Source: a virus
Direction: 5' to 3' (one strand)
IMG/VR virus record: IMGVR_UViG_3300010885_068257
Coordinates: 1 to 24,170 of that record
Length of the DNA stretch: 24,170 nt
In this document: positions 8,942 through 16,362 of the stretch, in pieces
Position numbering within the stretch: the first letter of the stretch is position 1
Layout: each line of letters starts with the position of its first letter
Position numbers and translations under genes: made by a program
Notes under the pieces: model-generated
Told to the model about the DNA's origin: nothing
Database searches by the model: none
Seen by the model: the letters and a program-made list of their open reading frames with translations, nothing else

Positions 8942-10753
8942 ATGACATTATCTAGACCTTCAACTCCTGCGCTTTCTATTCATATTCCTCGACCTGGTAA
9001 TTTTCAATCTGAGTTTGTCTACAATTACTACGTTTATGATGAAGCAACAAATGCGTCTGCAGGAGTCCCAGAATATCTTAAAAAGAAATCTTCAGAACAA
9101 ATTAACACTGAAACTTCTAACTTCATGCTGAGACAACCAAGATACATAAAGTTGACGTGGAATTGTTCTAATTCATCAAAAGCTTTGCAGGCAGATTCGT
9201 CGAAATTTCCGATAAAAGATAATCTGGAAAAAGTAGCGTCTGAAGACGGTTTCGTTTCCTCCAGATTTACCTCACACACTTTTTCTGATTTTGAAAAAAT
9301 TGAGAATGCGTATAAAGATATCAATACGTCTTCGGATGGTAAAACCAGTCAAGCAACGATTATTGACAATTATGTTTCAAGTCTTTTAAAAAGATATTCA
9401 GAAACAGGCGATGAATCTGATTTAAGTCTATTGAGAAATCAAATCACAAAAGCTGTAGAAAACATAGAGATAATTGCAGATAGACCGTCTTCTACGTTAG
9501 GTATTAACTTTTATAATGCTGATGGAAAGCAGATAATGAACAGCGGGTTTGATAGGCTAATATCAAACGTCCCTGTAATGAATGTTAGTATTAACTCTTT
9601 GGTTCTTTCAGATGTTTTTGTTTCTGCGTCATTGTCTCAATCTGATATAGATCAAATTAATAGTGAATATCAAAAGAGCAAAAACGAATCTTCAAGAAAT
9701 GAAGATGCAATAGTGAAGCCCATTTATGTTGGAGAAAAAACTAGAGATCCTGAATCATTTTTATGCAAAGTTTCTCTTGTCGGTTATGTCATAGACAAGC
9801 ACGAAATGACAGATGAAGGTTTCATAAAAACAAAAACGATAACTATCGAAAGTTCTTTTATTAATAGTTTCATTGATTTAGAAGTAAAATATGGATCGAC
9901 TTACTACTACTCTATAAGAGCAATTGCAAAAATAGAAATTCCTGGATACGATGAAGAAAATGCAGAAATTAGAGACTTAATTTACTACGTCAGTTCAGGA
10001 CAAATATCAAATTCTACATTATGCAAAGAAGTTGTGCCGCCTCCGCCTCCTGTTGACACAAATTTTGTTTGGGACTATAAGACAAAAAAAATAAAAATAG
10101 TCTGGGGAATGCCGGTAAATTCTCAAAGAGATATAAAACAATTTCAAATTTTTAGAAGAAGCTCTATAAGAGAACCATTCGAACTTATAAGACAAAAATG
10201 TTTTGATTATTCAACAAAAAAGTACTTGACCGGTGAATTAATAGATGGAAACAGAGTTGAAATGACAAAAGAAGAAGAATCTTTTGTCGATTATGAAAAG
10301 TTTCCATCTATGTCTTATGTGGATGATGATTTTTTTGTAGACATAGAAATGTTATCATCTTCAAAATACATCTATACAGTTGCTACAGTCGATGCTCATG
10401 GGATGATATCAAACTATGGAGCTCAATTTGAGGTAACATTTGACTTTTTTAAGAACAAAATTGTAAAAAAATTAATCAGCTCATCCGGAGCTCCGCGTCA
10501 GTATCCAAACATGCAACTTGAATTAGACACGTTCAAAGATGTGATAAAGACTTCTGGAGAATTTTCTAGCAGAATGAAATTATATTTCATGCCAGAGTAT
10601 TTTAAGATCAAGTATAACAATAGTCGTGAACAAACGTTGGTGTCAACAAATCAACAAAACTCTTTTTACAAAATTCAATTCATCAATCTTCAAAACCAAA
10701 AGAGCGATTCTATTAAGGTTAAAATTGATGATCCTTATGGATTAGTAAAATAG
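8942..10753 (+). CDS. fibronectin-III-like virion protein with polyproline hinge
   Basis: A 603-residue protein starting at ATG 8942, 12 bases after the previous stop and without a strong Shine-Dalgarno sequence. A region near 290-350 resembles the end of an FN3-like domain (VKYGSTYYYSIRAIAKIE). It is followed by a five-proline run (about residues 365-369), a likely rigid hinge. A clearer FN3-like domain at about 378-505 begins KKIKIVWGMP, contains IKQFQIFRRS and ends YIYTVATVDAHG. Its domain make-up recalls the protein at 2958-5300, so the two may be partners or distant paralogues. A tail, baseplate or fibre part is inferred from domain type and context. The stop codon lies inside an inverted repeat (10720-10770). 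Confidence 0.65.
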   Translation: MTLSRPSTPALSIHIPRPGNFQSEFVYNYYVYDEATNASAGVPEYLKKKSSEQINTETSNFMLRQPRYIKLTWNCSNSSKALQADSSKFPIKDNLEKVASEDGFVSSRFTSHTFSDFEKIENAYKDINTSSDGKTSQATIIDNYVSSLLKRYSETGDESDLSLLRNQITKAVENIEIIADRPSSTLGINFYNADGKQIMNSGFDRLISNVPVMNVSINSLVLSDVFVSASLSQSDIDQINSEYQKSKNESSRNEDAIVKPIYVGEKTRDPESFLCKVSLVGYVIDKHEMTDEGFIKTKTITIESSFINSFIDLEVKYGSTYYYSIRAIAKIEIPGYDEENAEIRDLIYYVSSGQISNSTLCKEVVPPPPPVDTNFVWDYKTKKIKIVWGMPVNSQRDIKQFQIFRRSSIREPFELIRQKCFDYSTKKYLTGELIDGNRVEMTKEEESFVDYEKFPSMSYVDDDFFVDIEMLSSSKYIYTVATVDAHGMISNYGAQFEVTFDFFKNKIVKKLISSSGAPRQYPNMQLELDTFKDVIKTSGEFSSRMKLYFMPEYFKIKYNNSREQTLVSTNQQNSFYKIQFINLQNQKSDSIKVKIDDPYGLVK

Positions 10754-10770
10754 ATGTAGCATCAATTTTA
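10720..10770 (+). terminator. inverted repeat spanning the stop codon, possible 3'-end structure
   Basis: TAAAATTGATG (10720-10730) is the exact reverse complement of CATCAATTTTA (10760-10770). The 29-base loop contains the TAG stop at 10751-10753. The 11-bp stem is AT-rich, but the right arm ends in a T run. It could end transcription or protect the mRNA 3' end before the promoter-like box at 10774. Confidence 0.35.
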
Positions 10771-10773
10771 GGA

Positions 10774-10828
10774 ATTTGATATCTATTGTAGATTAGCAGT
10801 TAAAAATCTCGTTGGAGGACTTTAGAAA
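10774..10828 (+). promoter_or_regulatory. possible promoter and leader for the gene at 10829
   Basis: This part of the 75-base gap holds an ATTTGATA box (10774-10781), running on as ATTTGATATCTATT, and a strong ribosome site (TTGGAGGA, 10813-10819 region) 8-10 bases before the ATG. Promoter function is inferred from the motif shared with 472-479 and 1913-1920 and from the preceding inverted repeat. Confidence 0.35.
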
Positions 10829-11542
10829 ATGGGTTGGTTAGATAATTCAACAAACAATATCATACTCGATGCGGTGCTAACAGACTATGGACGTCAAGCA
10901 CTAGCAAGAAACGATGGATCTTTTAGAATCTCAAGATTTTCTCTAGGAGATGATGAAGTTGACTACAGCATCATTACGAAGTATGGTAGAACAGTTGGAA
11001 GGGAAAAGATAGAGAAAAACACTCCTGTATTTGAGGCATTTACCAATCAAAATTTAGGACTCAAATACAGAATGGTTAGCGTACCAAGACCGCTTCTTTA
11101 TCTTCCTGAAGTTAGTTTGTCAGGAGCGCAGGCTGTTTCTTTGACGACTACATCATCTCAAGGTGGATCAACTTCCAACGTGCAAAAAGTTATCATAACG
11201 CAAGTTCCTCGTGGTGGAGAATCTTCAATAGACCCAGATTTGTTGGAGACTAATTTTGATGTTTACGTTCCTGATTTATTCTTGAGTCTCGATGGGATAA
11301 CGCCAGTTGGTTCTCCAGATGTCAATAAGATAGCGATGTATACAATATCTACAGTAAGAGGACAAGGAAATCCAACTCTTACTTTAGATTTAAGAGTAAA
11401 GCCCATAACAAAAGCAACGTTTGATGTATACGGTAGAGCATCAACTTCTGGAGGTGACAGAACAATCATAAACACTTCTGTTAAAGTTGTTGGAAAAAGT
11501 TCTGGCGCAGTTAAAGAAATACCTGTTACAATAACAAAGTGA
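10829..11542 (+). CDS. putative virion structural protein, LTxxGR N-terminal module
   Basis: A 237-residue protein with an excellent ribosome site (GGAGGA) before ATG 10829. It begins MGWLDNSTNNIILDAVLTDY and continues GRQALA. This N-terminal pattern also opens the protein at 1930-2958 (DA-x-LT-x2-GR-x2-LA, then an SF-rich strand and an acidic VxY). I recall this N terminus from other uncharacterised virion proteins of environmental T4-like phages, but cannot check. The remainder (about 85-237) is Thr/Ser/Val-rich and looks all-beta, with an STVRGQGNPTLTLDLRVKP region. No catalytic motif is seen. It is 12 bases from the next gene. A tail or baseplate role is inferred. Confidence 0.68.
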   Translation: MGWLDNSTNNIILDAVLTDYGRQALARNDGSFRISRFSLGDDEVDYSIITKYGRTVGREKIEKNTPVFEAFTNQNLGLKYRMVSVPRPLLYLPEVSLSGAQAVSLTTTSSQGGSTSNVQKVIITQVPRGGESSIDPDLLETNFDVYVPDLFLSLDGITPVGSPDVNKIAMYTISTVRGQGNPTLTLDLRVKPITKATFDVYGRASTSGGDRTIINTSVKVVGKSSGAVKEIPVTITK

Positions 11543-11554
11543 TAAGGAACAAAA

Positions 11555-12811
11555 ATGGCGACATTTCATGAATTAGCTCCTGGTGACATCACAACAGCGA
11601 GATCTTTTTTAAATCAGCTGATCGATGTACTTCAAGAAGACATAAGCGGCTCTACATCTCGTAGAAAGTATCAGCATTTCGTAACTGGAGGAGTGGGCCC
11701 TGGAATTACTTCTTCTCTTTTTCAAACTGTCTATGATCAAGACTTTACTCTTCAGACAGCAAACCCTGTTTTTGATGTAACCGTAGGATTGGCACCGCCA
11801 GACGTACTTTCAAATGGAATTGCTGATCAAACAAAGACTGGCTACGACGCAAGTCAAAAGTACCTCTTTCCAAGCAGCTCTTTAATGATGCGCGAAAAGA
11901 CAGACGTATATCGTCAGTTTGCGCAGACTCTTTTGGGCGATGGAGGGTCTAAATTTACTGTTCCTCTTGAGGGAAGCTCTACAACAACGATTGATGCAGC
12001 GATGTTCATTGCTTTCAAGAGATTGTTCTCTAGAGACCAGATCAAAAGAGAAACATTCGCGATGCGTTTCTATCAAACGGCTTCATATGTCTCTAAGGTT
12101 GCGGGTAGCGATATGCCTCCCGCTGCAGATGGAAACGGCGTTCAAAATCTAAGGTCGACATCTCTTTCAGGATCGGCAATTTTTACTGACCTCGGTTCTG
12201 CAACCCAGAAGTTCTCTACGGTCGGCGGTCAGTACGGAATAATCGTAGATTCTGCAAACAACACTCGACAAGTAGGACTGATGTTCTATGACGCGGGTGT
12301 CGCTGTTTTTGATCTTTCTCAGATCACTTCAGGAAGTCAATTCGTTTCTGGAACAATCGACGCTATGAGCCCGATTGGAACAACAGTACTAGGTGGAGCT
12401 TATACTGAGACAGCAAAGAAGGCAAAGCTTATTCCTGACTTTATTACCTCTGCCAGCATAGACAACATTGTTGACCATCTATGCAGCGCAAGATTCCAGT
12501 CAGGATCATTGACTGCTATAACTTTCCAAAACGTGACAAATATTAACTCATCGTTAATATTCTGCAGAGCTCCTGCAGATGAGTTTAATTATTCTTCAAA
12601 CCCGACGTACGTCGATAAGTCAGACGATAAGAGGGGAAGAATAGTCGTCATAGATCCAGGACAAGAAGATAAACAAGACACTTTCACTTATGTCACAGCT
12701 GTCGGGTTGTATGATTCTTCTGGAAATCTATTAGCTGTTGCAAAGCTTAGCAGACCTGTCGAAAAGAGTCCTGAAAGAGATTTGACTTTCAGAGTTCGAT
12801 TGGACTTCTAA
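11555..12811 (+). CDS. putative virion structural protein with shared C-terminal LDF module
   Basis: A 418-residue protein with ATG 11555 after an AAGGA ribosome site. Composition and GC (higher than the genes at 2958-10753) suggest an abundant structural protein. The last ~90 residues contain EFNYSSNPTYVD, FTYVTAVGLYDSSGNLLAVA, LSRPVEKSPE and the terminal RVRLDF. The protein at 12838-15318 ends in the same order of motifs (SSNPSY, FVYISNINLHDENLNVVAKA, QPIMKRE, KIALDF). This shared terminal module is probably a beta-rich docking or oligomerisation domain. The rest (about 1-320) shows no known domain. The gene fits a tail or baseplate assembly set with its neighbours; the exact identity is unknown. 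Confidence 0.7.
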   Translation: MATFHELAPGDITTARSFLNQLIDVLQEDISGSTSRRKYQHFVTGGVGPGITSSLFQTVYDQDFTLQTANPVFDVTVGLAPPDVLSNGIADQTKTGYDASQKYLFPSSSLMMREKTDVYRQFAQTLLGDGGSKFTVPLEGSSTTTIDAAMFIAFKRLFSRDQIKRETFAMRFYQTASYVSKVAGSDMPPAADGNGVQNLRSTSLSGSAIFTDLGSATQKFSTVGGQYGIIVDSANNTRQVGLMFYDAGVAVFDLSQITSGSQFVSGTIDAMSPIGTTVLGGAYTETAKKAKLIPDFITSASIDNIVDHLCSARFQSGSLTAITFQNVTNINSSLIFCRAPADEFNYSSNPTYVDKSDDKRGRIVVIDPGQEDKQDTFTYVTAVGLYDSSGNLLAVAKLSRPVEKSPERDLTFRVRLDF

Positions 12812-12837
12812 TATCAACTTAAATCAAGAGAAATGAA

Positions 12838-15318
12838 ATGGCAATACTGCCTGTTACAGCAGACGATATCGAGTTTTTTACGACTTTGGTAAACCCAAGT
12901 CGTTCTTACTCTTCAAGTTCTTCTGGAGTGACAGGCTCTTTAAGCTTGTTTGCTAGATCTTCTCACATTGAAAAAGAAGTTCGGCCTTTAACAAGCTTTA
13001 ATGATTCTTTTGTCAACGACCAAGACATAGAAACTTCTAGGCTTGCTGTTTCTTCAAAAGCAAAAAAGACTCCACAAGGTGGTTCTTTTTTCCAAAGTTT
13101 AGATGATTATTTGCAAGACATCAATAAGCAAACAATATCTGAAAAGAAGCAGAAAAAATTAGACATCATAAGATTCACACCCGGAGTTTTCTTTACATCC
13201 AACACCGTTAGAAAATTAAATATCAAAGACATGCTTATGACGTACTATCGTACGTCATATCCTACTGCAAATTGGGCGTATACGAACTACCATAGTTTGA
13301 ATTTCTTTTCATCTCAAACTGTACCGACATCGTCTGTTCTTTTATATCCAAACATCGACAATCCCGACATACCTCAACATGATGGTTATGTTAGTGGAAC
13401 TTATTCTCTTTCAGGCGGGTTTAGTTTTGACTTTCATATAAATCCAAGGTACAAAAATGATGGTGGAAATTCTTCTTCATTTAAAGCTGGAACGATATTT
13501 CACGTGTCTTCTAGTTATTCGTTGTCGTTGATAACAGGATCTAATAAGGACGAAAACGGACTACCGGCTTCTTTTAGACTGCAACTTCAATTAAGCCACA
13601 GCGCAGACATTCCTCCTTCCCAAGCGAAGAATGGTTCATATCCAAATGATCTTGTTTTTTTATCTGACGATAATGTGTTGGACTGGAATAACTGGCGTAG
13701 GGTAGTTGTTAGATGGGGAACAAATTTAGTAAATGACGGTACAGGGTCATTTAACATAGACGGCGTAGAAAAGGGAACTTTCGTTGTCCCGTCTGGGACG
13801 ATTATGCCAAAGCTGTTTTCAACGAAGTCAGATCCAGACATTCTTTGCGTTGGAAATTATTACGAAGGTTTGAACTCTGCGCTTGACAGCACTTTCTTGT
13901 TCTTTTCTGACGTCACTTCAAAAAGAGATGGAGTCGATCAGTTGGTCGATAGCGCTGGGTCGTTTGATGAACCAATGAATTACGCATTTAATCACCCTTT
14001 AAACGCAGAGGTTCACGACCTTACAATTCGTAGATACTACATGACGGACCAAGAAATTCTCCAGACTTCTGGTAGTGGAATCTCTAGCATAGATCAATCA
14101 AAAATTGCCTTTCATGTCCCGCCGCTATTTGTAGAAAAAACGAATATTCGTAGGTCAGCAAATGGATTTGGAGGAATTCTTCAAACTCCGTTTTTTGAAA
14201 TAGACGGTTCTACTGATGATCCATTCAACGTTGCCATGGCCTTTGGAGTAAATGGTCATTACATCAATCTTGAAAATTTTGTGAAAGATTTTGCAAATGA
14301 ATCTTTCCCACGTTTACATCACTTGTCTGGATCAACGTTGGATTACACAACGTCCGCAGAACCTGCGAATGATTTTTTATACAAAGATCCATTTGTTAGA
14401 CGTAGAAATTTAACAATAATGCCGTGCGACGATGGAACGTTTGCACCAAACTACAATTTGCTTTCTGATCAAACAGGAAATAAATTCGTAGACTCTTTTG
14501 GAAGAACTGATTACAGTCTTATCAGTCTTGATAATCTTTTAAACGCGTCATCATTGCTGTTCGGAGCGACGCATGACACGGAAAATGACCCGACATTCTC
14601 AGAACAGCAGATAGGGTTTACGCCCGAAAACCCTGGAGTTCAACCGGGCCCAGCAGTTTTGAACAAAAAGAAGAAAATTGAATCAACAATAAGCGTAGAT
14701 GAAGCCTCTTATGATGTGGGAGTTCAAAGAGGCGTTCCATTGACGATCTTTCAGAGGACGAAAGATCCTTCTTCAAACCAGGTTACAATTTTTGATATAA
14801 GCAATCTTTATTATGGCTCAAGAATTTTACCAGGATCTTTTCAAATCGTAGATTCAAATCTTACTGGGTCTGGTGGAAAAATTTCTGTTACACTAAAAGA
14901 TGATGGCTTTGGTAACATCTATAGGTCTGATTCAATAACAAGTAATTGCACATGGAATTCGGTCGGAAATATTTTTTATAATGAAGGTATCGTCTTAATA
15001 AAGAGTCCTCATCTGCAATTTTTTGGAAAAGAACAATACGAAGTATCTTTTAAAGGTGAACAAAAGCTATACACTCAAAAATATGAGATATTAACTCCAA
15101 GCGGATTGATCAATTCATCATCAAATCCTTCTTACGCTCGTTGCCAAACATCGATAAGCGCGTCTGCTGATCCTCTTGATCAAGAAAAGTTCGTCTATAT
15201 TTCAAACATCAACTTGCACGATGAAAACTTGAATGTCGTAGCCAAGGCTGTTCTCGCGCAACCTATCATGAAACGCGAAAGCGAAAAGATCCTTTTTAAG
15301 ATAGCTTTAGATTTTTAA
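12838..15318 (+). CDS. large virion protein with LamG-like segment and shared C-terminal LDF module
   Basis: An 826-residue protein starting at ATG 12838 after a weak AAGAG site. Residues about 193-350 look like a concanavalin/LamG-type beta sandwich: strands at FSFDFHINP and FRLQLQLS, then WNNWRRVVVRWG, then a short-turn strand FNIDGVEKGTF. Such domains often bind glycans or hold fibre-like subunits together. The last ~90 residues share motifs with the preceding protein (SSNPSY, LHDENLNVVAKA, terminal ALDF). The N terminus is Ser-rich. Codons 133-140 hold a perfect 10-bp hairpin (13236-13259). A tail, baseplate or receptor-contact role is inferred. One base separates its stop from the next ATG. 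Confidence 0.7.
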   Translation: MAILPVTADDIEFFTTLVNPSRSYSSSSSGVTGSLSLFARSSHIEKEVRPLTSFNDSFVNDQDIETSRLAVSSKAKKTPQGGSFFQSLDDYLQDINKQTISEKKQKKLDIIRFTPGVFFTSNTVRKLNIKDMLMTYYRTSYPTANWAYTNYHSLNFFSSQTVPTSSVLLYPNIDNPDIPQHDGYVSGTYSLSGGFSFDFHINPRYKNDGGNSSSFKAGTIFHVSSSYSLSLITGSNKDENGLPASFRLQLQLSHSADIPPSQAKNGSYPNDLVFLSDDNVLDWNNWRRVVVRWGTNLVNDGTGSFNIDGVEKGTFVVPSGTIMPKLFSTKSDPDILCVGNYYEGLNSALDSTFLFFSDVTSKRDGVDQLVDSAGSFDEPMNYAFNHPLNAEVHDLTIRRYYMTDQEILQTSGSGISSIDQSKIAFHVPPLFVEKTNIRRSANGFGGILQTPFFEIDGSTDDPFNVAMAFGVNGHYINLENFVKDFANESFPRLHHLSGSTLDYTTSAEPANDFLYKDPFVRRRNLTIMPCDDGTFAPNYNLLSDQTGNKFVDSFGRTDYSLISLDNLLNASSLLFGATHDTENDPTFSEQQIGFTPENPGVQPGPAVLNKKKKIESTISVDEASYDVGVQRGVPLTIFQRTKDPSSNQVTIFDISNLYYGSRILPGSFQIVDSNLTGSGGKISVTLKDDGFGNIYRSDSITSNCTWNSVGNIFYNEGIVLIKSPHLQFFGKEQYEVSFKGEQKLYTQKYEILTPSGLINSSSNPSYARCQTSISASADPLDQEKFVYISNINLHDENLNVVAKAVLAQPIMKRESEKILFKIALDF
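13236..13259 (+). repeat. perfect 10-bp stem-loop inside a virion gene
   Basis: TATGACGTAC (13236-13245), loop TATC (13246-13249), then GTACGTCATA (13250-13259) form an exact hairpin within coding DNA. It may act as an RNA structure or a protein site, or be chance; no associated signal was recognised. Confidence 0.4.
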
Positions 15319-15319
15319 A

Positions 15320-15727
15320 ATGCCTCCCAAAAAGCCTCGTAAGCGAAAGAGAAAGCACAAGGGTCATTACCATAGAGGAACCCACATTTCTCCGATTGCT
15401 GGAGAATGCAAGTACCGTTCTGGATGGGAACAGAAATACATGGTCTATCTAGATGAGAATCCTGATGTGACATCGTGGTCCTATGAGAAGTTGATCATTG
15501 AGTATGTTTCAAATCAGAAGACCAAGAAGATTCGCAAGTACTATCCAGATTTTCAGGTTGAATATAAGGACGGTAGTAAAGTCATCATAGAGATCAAACC
15601 ATCTAGAAAACTAAACCAGATGACAGTGATTAAGAAGGTCAGGGCCGCCAAAGAGTGGTGCACGATCCACGGAGTGACCTACAAAGTGCTTACAGAAATA
15701 GAGCTAAAAGATATGGGTCTACTTTAA
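15320..15727 (+). CDS. gp4-like head-completion nuclease (PD-(D/E)XK)
   Basis: A 135-residue protein resembling the T4 gp4 head-completion family, whose fold is of the TnsA/PD-(D/E)XK nuclease type. After a very basic tail (residues 3-14, Lys/Arg-rich) comes YRSGWEQKYMVYLD (32-45) with candidate catalytic Glu37. It is followed by WSYEKLIIEY, then YYPDF with Asp77, and VIIEIKP with Glu91 and Lys93: the E...D...ExK order of this nuclease fold. In T4, gp4 acts late in head completion, before tails join filled heads. The ATG lies one base after the previous stop, with no Shine-Dalgarno sequence, suggesting reinitiation. From about here Lys is often AAG, and GC rises toward the primase. Confidence 0.85.
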   Translation: MPPKKPRKRKRKHKGHYHRGTHISPIAGECKYRSGWEQKYMVYLDENPDVTSWSYEKLIIEYVSNQKTKKIRKYYPDFQVEYKDGSKVIIEIKPSRKLNQMTVIKKVRAAKEWCTIHGVTYKVLTEIELKDMGLL

Positions 15728-15732
15728 TAAGA

Positions 15733-15758
15733 TTTTACTAATGTTAATTTTAGTAAAA
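15733..15758 (+). terminator. AT-rich intergenic hairpin between the nuclease and resolvase genes
   Basis: TTTTACTAA (15733-15741) and TTAGTAAAA (15750-15758) form a perfect 9-bp stem with an 8-base loop, six bases after the upstream stop. The flanking A and T runs give a bidirectional terminator-like look, but the stem is weak. It may act with the larger inverted repeat just downstream. Confidence 0.35.
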
Positions 15759-15766
15759 ATTAAAAG

Positions 15767-15866
15767 ATGTGGGACCCATGATACTTGGCCTAGATGTTTC
15801 TACTTCTGTGACCGGAATGTGCGTGGTCGATACTAGGATACCCCCCGACGATCATGGGTCCCACAT
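15767..15866 (+). promoter_or_regulatory. 16-bp perfect inverted repeat over the resolvase start
   Basis: ATGTGGGACCCATGAT (15767-15782) is the exact reverse complement of ATCATGGGTCCCACAT (15851-15866), with a 68-base loop. The left arm covers both candidate start codons (GTG 15769 and ATG 15778) and the only G-rich stretch that could bind the ribosome. The right arm is within codons 25-30 of the gene. In mRNA this would bury the start in a stable stem. Translational control is inferred; the repeat itself is directly seen. Confidence 0.6.
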
Positions 15867-16341
15867 TCTTCTTATAGATAGGATCGAATTCAAAAAGTGC
15901 AAGACTCTTTGGGAAAAAGCTGACGTCGTCGCTTTAGAGCTTGCTGAATTGTTGAAGAAGTTTCCTGGTGAATATCGTGTTGCACTTGAAGAGCCCCTCA
16001 TGGGGTTTCGTACTGGAATGTCTTCTGCTGCGACCATCACTACCCTCATGAGGTTCAACGGCATCGTGTCATACATCTCAAGGGAGATATTCAAGGTTGA
16101 TCCTGAGTACATCTCTTCATCTCACGCAAGAAAGTTGTGCGGAATCAAGATGCAACGGACATCGATAGCCGGGATGAGCGGAAAAGAACAAGTCTTTAAG
16201 TACATGGCAGAGCATGACCTTCAACACATCCAATGGTCCCTAAAAAAGAACGGTTCTGCTGTCGACTGGAGCCGCGATGCTACGGATGCATATGTGATCG
16301 CCAGAGCCGCTAGTATTCAGGGTCAGTTGAAAAACGTCTAA
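15778..16341 (+). CDS. RuvC-like Holliday junction resolvase
   Basis: A 187-residue RNase-H-fold protein. It opens MILGLDVSTSVTG, the first strand of RuvC-type resolvases, with catalytic Asp6. A second acidic site is ALEEP (Glu71/Glu72), and the C-terminal DWSRDATDAYVIA supplies Asp167 and Asp170, completing the D-E-D-D set. It would cut branched DNA such as Holliday junctions to free recombination and replication intermediates for packaging. T4 itself uses the unrelated endonuclease VII (gp49). I prefer ATG 15778 because it begins exactly at the conserved strand; GTG 15769 adds three residues. The segment around residues 20-30 (RIPPDDHGSHI) is encoded by the right arm of the inverted repeat and looks like an extra loop. 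The next gene follows after 21 bases. Confidence 0.85.
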   Translation: MILGLDVSTSVTGMCVVDTRIPPDDHGSHILLIDRIEFKKCKTLWEKADVVALELAELLKKFPGEYRVALEEPLMGFRTGMSSAATITTLMRFNGIVSYISREIFKVDPEYISSSHARKLCGIKMQRTSIAGMSGKEQVFKYMAEHDLQHIQWSLKKNGSAVDWSRDATDAYVIARAASIQGQLKNV

Positions 16342-16362
16342 TGGGTATGTTACAGTGATACC

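Noticed and set aside
15989-16003. CCCCTCATGGGG hairpin within the resolvase gene
   Set aside because: Only a 4-bp stem with a 4-base loop in coding DNA; too short to support a function.
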